NCBI GenBank assembly: GCA_964612515.1
Contig: CAZTCX010000210.1
Span: 1 to 5,722 of the forward strand
DNA from: SABY01 sp964612515
GTDB taxonomy: Bacteria; Bacteroidota; Bacteroidia; Bacteroidales; 4484-276
Length of the DNA: 5,722 bases
Reading direction: 5' to 3'
The notes beneath the pieces are model-generated. The model saw only the letters and a program-made list of their open reading frames with translations, made no database searches and was not told where the DNA came from. Below, in pieces: positions 1 through 5,691 of this stretch (position 1 is the stretch's first letter; the number at the start of each line of letters is the position of its first letter). Position numbers and translations under genes: made by a program.

Positions 1-209
1 ACAAGAAAGATGTGCAGGTGCGCTCTACCGAAATTCAGCACGACTTCCACCCACTCATGCTCTCGGTGCAGCACGTGCATCTCGATCACAGCAATTGCCT
101 CGAAACAATAGCCGTAAAAGGAAGGGCCAGCCAACTGCAATCGTTGGCCGATCAACTCATCGCACTCAAAGGAATAAAGCACGGCAAGCTGGTGATGAGC
201 ACCACCTGA
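1..209 (+). CDS. nikR: Nickel-responsive transcriptional regulator NikR, C-terminal part (5' end cut by window edge)
   Basis: The first complete codon is at 3, with no stop back to the window edge, so only about the last 68 residues are present. A GTG at 12 lies inside the gene and is not its start. The visible part is the ACT-like, metal-binding tetramerisation domain of NikR. It contains QHDFH (codons from 36), HVHLDH (from 72) and NCLE (from 93), and ends with the family-typical KGIKHGKL stretch. All four square-planar nickel ligands of E. coli NikR (His76, His87, His89, Cys95) have counterparts here: His at 39-41, 72-74 and 78-80, and Cys at 96-98. The ribbon-helix-helix DNA-binding domain lies outside the window. 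NikR is a cytoplasmic Ni(II)-dependent regulator, usually a repressor of nickel uptake. The following genes on the same strand, including a metal permease, fit that role. The family call is firm; the regulated targets are inferred. Confidence 0.93.
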   Translation, partial: KKDVQVRSTEIQHDFHPLMLSVQHVHLDHSNCLETIAVKGRASQLQSLADQLIALKGIKHGKLVMSTT

Positions 210-377
210 AATGAAGCACCAAAAATTAAAAGAACAAATTCCAAATAAATTCCAAAAAACAAATTTCAAATAGGAGGACATTAGTAATATTCACTGGTCA
301 CTCAGGATTTGGTTCTTTTATAAAAACATCCGACATTACTGAAAAAACCAATGAATGCTTAAATAAAAAATACGATT
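210..377 (+). other. Intergenic region between nikR and the TrmO-FmdE fusion gene
   Basis: This 168-nt AT-rich gap contains no supported gene. It holds an AAATTCC-type degenerate repeat (234-274), a GGAGG at 273-277 with no suitable start codon after it, and a short TCACTGG/TCACTCA repetition (291-304). A TTTG at 308-311 could be a Bacteroidota -33 element, but no TAnnTTTG follows at the right distance. I see no palindrome resembling the E. coli NikR operator (GTATGA-N16-TCATAC). A loose inverted pair, AGTAAT (283-288) and ATTACT (335-340), is too far apart and too short to call an operator. A promoter for the downstream pair may lie here, but I cannot place it. Confidence 0.6.
234..274. repeat. 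Degenerate AAATTCC-type tandem repeat
   Basis: AAATTCC occurs at 236-242 and 247-253, and the variant AAATTTC at 261-267. From 247 to 274 four consecutive 7-nt blocks all begin with AAA. Viewed with a longer unit, ACAAATTCCAAAT (234-246) and ACAAATTTCAAAT (259-271) differ at one base. The repeat is AT-rich and lies just after nikR. Repeats of this look are, from general experience, common between genes in Bacteroidota. No function is evident. Confidence 0.6.
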
Positions 378-1499
378 ATGAGCCTGCAGATACCCTACAT
401 CGGAAAAGTAAAAAGCCAGTATGTCGAGCCGACCAATCCCGGCATCATGCGTGAAGCGCAAAGTGAGATTGAGATTTTTGAAGCTTACGCTGAAGGATTA
501 TTCAAGATAGAGCTGTCGGATTATCTGGAGGTCTATTTTCATTTTGATAAAGCTGAAGCTTATGATCTTCAAACCTACACCTACACCGGCGATTACAAAG
601 GTGTTTTTGCCACGCGCAGTCCGCGTCGCCCATCACAAATTGGAAGCACACTGGTAAAGTTGATCGAACGTCGCGGCAATATTTTGGTGGTGCAAGGCCT
701 CGACGCGCTGGACGGTACGCCGGTGCTCGACATCAAGCCGATGCACATCCCGCTCACCGAGGAGCAAGTTGCGGAGGCCGAAATCCACAGCCGGAAAAAT
801 AGCCCGCGCAAGCAGGTTTTCTCAAATATTTGGGCCAACCGCACTGACCGCCTGATGCTGAATGCTGCACGCATGCACGGTCACTTCTGCCCCGGACTCG
901 CCTTGGGCGTGATGATGGCTACCCGCGCCATGCAATTGATGCGCACCAACTCCGACGGCCTCGAAGATTTGATCGCCATTGTGGAAACCAACAACTGCAT
1001 CAGCGATGGCGTCCAATACGTGACGGGTTGCAGCTTTGGCAACAATGGATTAATTTTTAAAGACATTGGCAAAACAGCTTTTACCCTTGCCCGCCGCGAC
1101 GGCAAAGGTTACCGCATCGCATCGCGCGCTGACGCCAAAGAATATATGCGGCAGGCTTCTCCACTATTTAGCGAAAGCTACCAAAAAGTAGTAGCCGAAA
1201 AGGACCGCAGCGAAGAGGAAGTGGTGAAATTTAAAGTCGCTGGCATCGAAAAAGCCTTTGCCACGCTCACGCTTGATTTCGATAAACTATTTACCGTAGA
1301 GGAAGTCATTGTAGAAATTCCTGCGTATGCTCCTGTGCACGAAAGTATCGTTTGTGACAAATGTGGCGAACCGGTAATGGCTTCGCGCATCATTCATCAA
1401 AGCAACAAAAACTTGTGCATGCCATGCGCCGGCCATCGGGCTTCCGAACTTACCGGTCACGGTATTTCTATCGAAACTAATCCTGATCCTAACAAATAA
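378..1499 (+). CDS. Fusion protein: TrmO/TsaA-like domain + FmdE-like domain with C-terminal zinc finger
   Basis: The protein has 373 residues. The ATG at 378 is the first possible start, since an in-frame TAA lies at 360-362; no clear ribosome-binding site precedes it. Residues about 5-122 match the TsaA/TrmO (UPF0066) family. The hallmark segments are GVFATRSPRRPSQIG (75-89) and GLDALDGTPVLDIKP (107-121). In E. coli, TrmO uses S-adenosylmethionine to N6-methylate t6A37 of tRNA-Thr. Residues about 155-250 match FmdE: HGHFCPG (167-173), then NNC (205-207), D210, Q213 and C218 in the conserved region before GNNG. A zinc-finger-like motif follows (C326, C329, C347, C350). FmdE is named from methanogen formylmethanofuran dehydrogenase operons, but nothing else here suggests methanofuran chemistry. 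The gene lies between nikR and a metal permease and overlaps the permease by one base (TAATG), so a role in nickel or other metal handling is plausible. The domain calls are firm; substrate and activity are unknown. Confidence 0.88.
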   Translation: MSLQIPYIGKVKSQYVEPTNPGIMREAQSEIEIFEAYAEGLFKIELSDYLEVYFHFDKAEAYDLQTYTYTGDYKGVFATRSPRRPSQIGSTLVKLIERRGNILVVQGLDALDGTPVLDIKPMHIPLTEEQVAEAEIHSRKNSPRKQVFSNIWANRTDRLMLNAARMHGHFCPGLALGVMMATRAMQLMRTNSDGLEDLIAIVETNNCISDGVQYVTGCSFGNNGLIFKDIGKTAFTLARRDGKGYRIASRADAKEYMRQASPLFSESYQKVVAEKDRSEEEVVKFKVAGIEKAFATLTLDFDKLFTVEEVIVEIPAYAPVHESIVCDKCGEPVMASRIIHQSNKNLCMPCAGHRASELTGHGISIETNPDPNK

Positions 1500-2224
1500 T
1501 GATTCAATTTATCACGGGTCTCACAGCGGCAGCAGCGCACGTACTTTCCGGTCCCGATCATCTGGCTGCCGTCACGCCACTGGCCATCGAAAGCCGCCGC
1601 AAAGCCTGGGGTATCGGCCTGGCTTGGGGAGCAGGACATACGTTGGGGATTTTACTCATCGGCATCCTATTTTTACTTTTTCGTGATGTGATTCCTGTTG
1701 AGCGTATTTCGGAGCACAGCGAACTACTGGTAGGGATCATGCTGATACTCATCGGCGCCTGGGCAATCAGCAAAGTTTTTATCAAACATCAGCGCAGCCA
1801 CCATACGCATCCTCACGTGCATGAAACTGGCAACAAAGTTTACGTCCATCTTCACGATCATCAACACGATAATAATTCTGATCATAACGCCAGCGAGGCG
1901 CATAGCCATCTACATGTGCGTCATCACCGGCAAAACCTCAAAGCATCGCTGGGTGTAGGGATTTTTCACGGGCTGGCCGGCGTGTCGCATCTGCTGGCAA
2001 TTTTGCCAACCCTTGCATTACCAACCAAAATGGATGCGGCATTGTATCTCATCGGGTTTGGCGTGGGCACGCTTGCAGCCATGATGCTGTTTGCTGCAAT
2101 ATTGGGATTTGTTTCAGGGAAGACCTCGACGTTGGGTAGAGCCAAAACCTACAATCTTTTGCGCATCATTGGCGGAGTAGTAGCAATCGTCATTGGAATA
2201 TGGTGGATTATGCTGGCGGTGTAG
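1499..2224 (+). CDS. UreH/NicO-like nickel or cobalt permease with histidine-rich loop
   Basis: This 241-residue membrane protein has about six predicted transmembrane segments (near 4-26, 38-60, 74-95, 149-172, 179-204, 221-240). The first helix contains HVLSGPDHLAAV (14-25), which recalls the HX4DH nickel-binding signature of NiCoT permeases but has five residues between the first His and DH. GLAWGAGHTLG (40-50) matches the second typical helix motif. HGLAGVSH (157-164) in the fourth segment adds two more histidines. The loop at 97-143 holds 16 histidines, as expected for metal capture next to a Ni/Co transporter. The closest families are UreH/HupE-like and NicO-type transporters; databases sometimes label relatives 'sulfite exporter TauE/SafE'. 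The start codon overlaps the upstream stop (TAATG) and lacks its own Shine-Dalgarno, so translation is probably coupled to the fusion gene. nikR nearby supports nickel. Direction of transport (uptake or efflux) cannot be read from the sequence. Confidence 0.85.
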   Translation: MIQFITGLTAAAAHVLSGPDHLAAVTPLAIESRRKAWGIGLAWGAGHTLGILLIGILFLLFRDVIPVERISEHSELLVGIMLILIGAWAISKVFIKHQRSHHTHPHVHETGNKVYVHLHDHQHDNNSDHNASEAHSHLHVRHHRQNLKASLGVGIFHGLAGVSHLLAILPTLALPTKMDAALYLIGFGVGTLAAMMLFAAILGFVSGKTSTLGRAKTYNLLRIIGGVVAIVIGIWWIMLAV

Positions 2225-2339
2225 TGCTTTTCTTTTGAAAATTATCAAAATCGATTACTTCGTTTTAGCACAATTCGTATTGTTTTCAAAAGACGACATC
2301 CCGCCCAAATCCTGATTTCTCACTTCTCATCTCTTTCTT
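2225..2339. other. Convergent intergenic region
   Basis: These 115 nt separate the 3' ends of the permease gene (+) and lolA (-). They contain an AT-rich inverted repeat (2231-2293) and a pyrimidine-rich stretch with 7-nt spacing that runs into the lolA stop codon. No gene is supported. A bidirectional terminator would be expected here, but no GC-rich stem followed by a T-run is visible. Confidence 0.6.
2231..2293. repeat. 11-bp perfect inverted repeat, possible bidirectional terminator
   Basis: The arms TCTTTTGAAAA (2231-2241) and TTTTCAAAAGA (2283-2293) are perfect reverse complements separated by 41 nt. The left arm can instead form a small local hairpin, TTTTGA (2233-2238) with TCAAAA (2245-2250). 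The position between two converging genes suits a terminator. However, the stems are almost all A/T and the loop is long, so a terminator role is only tentative. Confidence 0.35.
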
Positions 2340-2344
2340 CTACC
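2317..2344. repeat. Short pyrimidine-rich 7-bp repeat at the lolA 3' end
   Basis: TTCTCAC (2317-2323) is followed directly by TTCTCAT (2324-2330). Two poorer heptamers come next, the last beginning TTCT (2338-2344) and overlapping the lolA stop codon. Only the first two units match well (6 of 7). No function is evident. Confidence 0.4.
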
Positions 2345-2999
2345 TCATATCAATAATCTCATAATTGGGATATTGTTTCTCGCTGAAGGTGAAGTCGCTG
2401 GCTTTTACGGGTACGTTGGGTTTGAAATTGGTGAGGGTGTAGGTGTAAACGCTGCCGTTGTAATCATAGATTTCGATGCGGTAAGGCTGCATCTCGCTGC
2501 GGCGGACGTAAAGGTTTACGTTTTTAAAATTCTCTTTTTTATTGGGCGTCAGCTCCAGCATATAAACGTTTACGCCGTTCAAAGCCTGGGTTTTGGAGAT
2601 GAGTTTCGATTTGTAATTTTTGCTGTAGTCGGTCAGCATTTTGGTGGGGGAGAAGGCGTTGTCGTTGTCGCTCACGTTGTTTACCTGCACCTCATCGGCA
2701 TCTTTTATCACCGTCCAAATGGTGGTTCCGTCGCAAATGACGAGTTGCCCGGCAATGTCGAGGCGATATTTATCGCCATTCACCAATGCGCTTCCGGTTG
2801 TGGTTTCGTTGATGTTGGCTTCTGGATTTTCCATCTGATAGGTAAAATCCATTTTTATCGATTCATAGCCTTTGGTTTTGGCAGTTACTTCGTCGAGGAT
2901 TTCGGAGGCTTGCTTGTCTTTGGCTTGGGCATTTAATTGGGGGATGCTGAAAATGAGCAGCGCAATGGCTGTCAGTAGTGCTTTTGGGATTGATGTCAT
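2340..2999 (-). CDS. lolA: LolA-like periplasmic outer-membrane lipoprotein carrier protein
   Basis: The protein has 219 residues. The ATG at 2999-2997 is the only plausible start, because an in-frame TAA lies three codons upstream (3006-3008). It begins with a classical signal peptide: Lys6, a hydrophobic core at 8-19, and likely signal peptidase I cleavage after LNA (24) or AQA (26). No lipobox cysteine is present, so the mature form is soluble and periplasmic. The mature part fits the LolA fold: ASEILDEVTAKTKGYESIKMDF (split 31-40 and 41-52) is the typical N-terminal helix and first strand. SALVNGDKYRLD (70-81) and the CDGTTIWTV strand (89-97) follow, as does the FSPTKML loop (116-122). 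LolA carries lipoproteins from the inner-membrane LolCDE complex towards the outer membrane. The gene starts 13 nt after ftsK on the same strand, an arrangement I recognise from other Bacteroidota, so it is probably expressed from the ftsK transcript. Confidence 0.9.
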   Translation of the reverse strand: MTSIPKALLTAIALLIFSIPQLNAQAKDKQASEILDEVTAKTKGYESIKMDFTYQMENPEANINETTTGSALVNGDKYRLDIAGQLVICDGTTIWTVIKDADEVQVNNVSDNDNAFSPTKMLTDYSKNYKSKLISKTQALNGVNVYMLELTPNKKENFKNVNLYVRRSEMQPYRIEIYDYNGSVYTYTLTNFKPNVPVKASDFTFSEKQYPNYEIIDMR

Positions 3000-3012
3000 G
3001 GCTTTTTAATTT

Positions 3013-5517
3013 TTAATTTCGTGTGTCGAGATCTGTCAAAAACTGTTCCAACTCTATCTCTGTTTTAATATTCACCTCGCGGGCCTTGCTACCTTCGAAG
3101 TGACCCACTATGCCGGCGGCTTCCAGTTGGTCGATGATGCGTCCTGCCCGGTTGTATCCAATCTTCATTTTGCGTTGCAGCAGCGATGTGGAGCCTTGTT
3201 GGGTTTGCACCAGGATGCGGGCAGCGTCTTCAAAGAGCGGATCTTTTTGGTCGGGATCGAACTCAGTGATGGCTTCGTCCTGTTCGTCGGCAAATTCAGG
3301 CAGGTTGTAAGCGTTCGGATAGGCACGTTGTGATCCGATGTATTCGGTGAGACGGTCGATCTCCGGTGTATCAATAAAACCACATTGCAAGCGGATGAGG
3401 TCGCTACCGGTGGAGAGCAACATGTCGCCGCGTCCGATAAGCTGGTCGGCGCCGGGGCTGTCGAGGATGGTGCGTGAATCGATTTTGGAAATGACGCGGA
3501 AAGCCAGGCGCGCCGGAAAGTTGGCTTTTATGCTTCCTGTGATAATATTTACCGAAGGCCGTTGTGTGGCGATGATCAGATGAATGCCCACAGCGCGTGC
3601 AAGTTGTGCCAATCGCGTAAGCGGAATTTCTATCTCTTTGCCTGCCGTCATGATCAGATCGGCAAACTCGTCGATTACCAGCACGATGTAAGGCATAAAA
3701 TGGTGCCCTTCGAGTGGGTTGAGTTGCCGCTTCAGGAACTTGATGTTGTACTCCTTGATGTTGCGCACCTGAGCGTCTTTGAGCAATTCGTAGCGCGTGT
3801 CCATCTCGATGCCGAGCGAGTTGAGTGTACGCACCACTTTGCGCGTATCGGTGATGATGGCTTCTTCAGAGTCGGGCAGCTTGGCCAGGAAGTGCCGTTC
3901 GATTTTTGAAAACAAAGTCAGCTCTACTTTTTTGGGATCGACCATCACAAACTTAAGCTCCGACGGATGTTTTTTGTAAAGCAGCGAAGCAATGATGGCG
4001 TTGAGGCCTACGGATTTTCCCTGTCCGGTGGCGCCGGCCATCAGGATGTGTGGCATGCGCGTGAGGTCGGCTACAAATACCTCATTGGTAACGGTCTTTC
4101 CCATTCCAAAAGGCAGTTCGTAATTGGCGTTTATAAACCGCTCCGATCCCAGCACCGATTTCATCGAAACGATGTCGGGCTTTTGATTTGGCACCTCAAT
4201 GCCAATGGTTCCCTTGCCGGGGATGGGTGCGATGATGCGGATGCCCAGCGCCGACAAGCTCAACGCTATGTCGTCTTCAAGGTTTTTTATTTTTGAAACA
4301 CGGATACCCGGTGCAGGCACTATTTCGTAAAGCGTCACCGTGGGGCCGATCGTAGCTTTTATCTTCTCAATTTCAATTTTGTATTGGCTAAGCGTTTCGA
4401 CGATGCGGTTTTTGTTGGCCTGCAACTCATCATTTTGCACATTGACGCGCTCTGTACCGTATTCGCTCAGCAGGTCGAGTGGCGGAAATTTGTAATGCGG
4501 CAAATCGAGGCGTGGGTCGTAATCAGTTTCCAGACTGCCTTTTGGTGGCTTGGGTGCTGGAGCGGGTGGGGGAGGCGGTGGCGTCACAGATTGCTCCGGG
4601 AGATTTTCGATGGTGAAATCGATGTCGGGCGGCGGCAGTTTGGGAGTAGTATTACGCTCAGGTTTTTTATCAATTTTAAGTTCTACGGTAGCCGGATAGT
4701 CGGTGAGTGCAGGCTCCTGCTTGGGCCGTGGAAATCCCTCAAGAAGTTTTTCGTCGTCGCCCTCATGATCAACTGCATATTCCTCTACATTGTATTTATC
4801 GCCACGTGGCTCCTTAATTCCACCTTCTTTCGTCTTATCGGTATTTTTATCGCCGAAAAGGCCAAAAGGAGAATTTTTAGTTTTGAAAATTTTGAAAAAT
4901 CCAGCAACGAGCAAAAACAGGAGCATTACAAAAAACAGCAATAGCCCGGCACCGATGGTTCCCAGCAGCGAGTCGAGCCATCCATAGATGTAGAAACCAA
5001 AATATCCGGCAAGAATGCCATCCATCACTGTTGGGGCAACAAAAGCAAATGCTGCCGAAAACCAAAGTAGCCCCAGCACGCTGATTCTAAAAATTTTCCA
5101 TACAGGAATACCAGACTTAGGCCAGATAAGCCTGATGCCGGCCGCAATAGTGAAAACGAGAATAAAAAATGCCGACACACCGAAGCTCTCTTTAATAAAG
5201 ATATTGGAAACTGCGGCGCCGATTTTGCCCATGAGGTTGGCGGCGTATAGAGAGCGGTTGGTGAGAATCTCCCAGAAAGTCCTGTTGAAAAGCTGATCGT
5301 CTGTTTGCCAGGTGGCCAAATACGAAACGAAGCTGATACCCAAAAACACAGAAATCACAATCAGCGTCAGCCCGGTGATTTGTTGAAACAGCCGGTGGCG
5401 AAACAGATCGATGACAGGTTGGATGGGATTGCTAAACTTGAGCGGTTTGTTACTTGCTTTTTTCTTTGGCCTGGCAGCTACAGGGTCTGTTTTAAGCTTA
5501 TTTGTTTTTGGTGGCAT
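3013..5517 (-). CDS. ftsK: FtsK/SpoIIIE-family DNA translocase
   Basis: The protein has 834 residues and is complete. The ATG at 5517 is fixed by an in-frame TAA at 5526-5524; a GAGGA lies 13 nt upstream of it. The N-terminus is basic and cytosolic, followed by about four membrane segments (near 46-68, 113-132, 142-164, 183-208) that anchor it at the division septum. An acidic and proline-rich linker spans about 222-330, including PPPPPPAPAPKPP (313-325). The alpha and beta motor domains follow (about 340-735). Walker A is GATGQGKS (495-502; bases 4035-4012) and Walker B is VLVIDE (612-617). ATQRPSVNIITG (650-661) is a family signature. The gamma winged-helix domain, which in FtsK reads KOPS/SRS-type DNA signals, covers about 757-815. 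The hexamer pumps DNA through the closing septum and helps resolve chromosome dimers with XerC/XerD. The length is near SpoIIIE and shorter than E. coli FtsK, mainly through a shorter linker. lolA follows 13 nt downstream. Nothing is missing among the key motifs. Confidence 0.97.
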   Translation of the reverse strand: MPPKTNKLKTDPVAARPKKKASNKPLKFSNPIQPVIDLFRHRLFQQITGLTLIVISVFLGISFVSYLATWQTDDQLFNRTFWEILTNRSLYAANLMGKIGAAVSNIFIKESFGVSAFFILVFTIAAGIRLIWPKSGIPVWKIFRISVLGLLWFSAAFAFVAPTVMDGILAGYFGFYIYGWLDSLLGTIGAGLLLFFVMLLFLLVAGFFKIFKTKNSPFGLFGDKNTDKTKEGGIKEPRGDKYNVEEYAVDHEGDDEKLLEGFPRPKQEPALTDYPATVELKIDKKPERNTTPKLPPPDIDFTIENLPEQSVTPPPPPPAPAPKPPKGSLETDYDPRLDLPHYKFPPLDLLSEYGTERVNVQNDELQANKNRIVETLSQYKIEIEKIKATIGPTVTLYEIVPAPGIRVSKIKNLEDDIALSLSALGIRIIAPIPGKGTIGIEVPNQKPDIVSMKSVLGSERFINANYELPFGMGKTVTNEVFVADLTRMPHILMAGATGQGKSVGLNAIIASLLYKKHPSELKFVMVDPKKVELTLFSKIERHFLAKLPDSEEAIITDTRKVVRTLNSLGIEMDTRYELLKDAQVRNIKEYNIKFLKRQLNPLEGHHFMPYIVLVIDEFADLIMTAGKEIEIPLTRLAQLARAVGIHLIIATQRPSVNIITGSIKANFPARLAFRVISKIDSRTILDSPGADQLIGRGDMLLSTGSDLIRLQCGFIDTPEIDRLTEYIGSQRAYPNAYNLPEFADEQDEAITEFDPDQKDPLFEDAARILVQTQQGSTSLLQRKMKIGYNRAGRIIDQLEAAGIVGHFEGSKAREVNIKTEIELEQFLTDLDTRN

Positions 5518-5550
5518 AAATTTTTACGATTCCTCATTTTTAGGATTGCG

Positions 5551-5558
5551 CAAAAGTA
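5551..5558 (-). promoter_or_regulatory. Probable Bacteroidota -7 promoter element for ftsK
   Basis: On the - strand this reads TACTTTTG, an exact match to the Bacteroidota primary-sigma -7 consensus TAnnTTTG. It lies 33 nt upstream of the ftsK start, giving a short leader of roughly 25-30 nt. No clear TTTG -33 element is found at the usual spacing upstream, so the call rests on one motif and its position. Confidence 0.5.
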
Positions 5559-5594
5559 ATATTTCGGCGCGGATAATTCCGGTAGAAAAGAAAA

Positions 5595-5664
5595 GCAGGG
5601 CGCAAAGGGCAACGCGCAGGGTGCGAAGAGCATGGCGCATGGCGCGAAGAGTAAGAAGCAACAT
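5595..5664. repeat. Degenerate 7-bp (GCRNNGN) tandem array upstream of ftsK
   Basis: Eight consecutive heptamers run from 5595 to 5650 in strict 7-nt register. All eight have G at position 1, C at position 2 and G at position 6, and position 3 is always a purine. Examples are GCAAAGG (5602-5608), GCATGGC (5630-5636, repeated at 5637-5643) and GCGAAGA (5623-5629 and 5644-5650). Two weaker units continue to 5664. The array lies just upstream of the predicted ftsK promoter. It has no spacer/repeat structure and no open frame shared with a known protein. It looks like a decayed simple repeat; function is unknown. Confidence 0.65.
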
Positions 5665-5691
5665 CCAATAATGCTTGCCTTTCTCTGCTTC

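Noticed and set aside
211..273. A 20-codon frame starting just after the nikR stop
   Set aside because: It is made largely of the AAATTCC repeat, has no ribosome-binding site, and encodes a composition typical of AT-rich non-coding DNA.
281..454. An open frame following GGAGG (273-277) and running out of frame into the fusion gene
   Set aside because: It has no ATG, GTG or TTG at a usable distance from the GGAGG, and it overlaps a well-supported gene in another frame.
378..1499. Formylmethanofuran dehydrogenase subunit of a methanogenesis pathway
   Set aside because: FmdE is a family name only. No fmd/fwd catalytic subunit genes are present, the domain is fused to a TrmO-like domain, and the rest of the window is bacterial.
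1499..2224. Sulfite exporter (TauE/SafE) as the main call for the permease
   Set aside because: The DH-containing first-helix motif, the WGAGHT motif, the histidine-rich loop and the nearby nikR fit a nickel/cobalt transporter better.
2373..2936. A 187-codon open frame on the + strand, antisense to lolA
   Set aside because: It covers nearly all of lolA in antisense, has a biased low-complexity composition rich in V, F and G, and the lolA frame has clear family motifs and a signal peptide.
4384..4944. A 186-codon open frame on the + strand, antisense to ftsK
   Set aside because: It lies wholly inside the ftsK coding region, shows no recognisable domain, and the encoded sequence looks like a reverse-frame image of the ftsK linker and membrane region.
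5595..5664. CRISPR-like array
   Set aside because: The units are only 7 bp with no spacers and no cas genes nearby; it is a degenerate tandem repeat.
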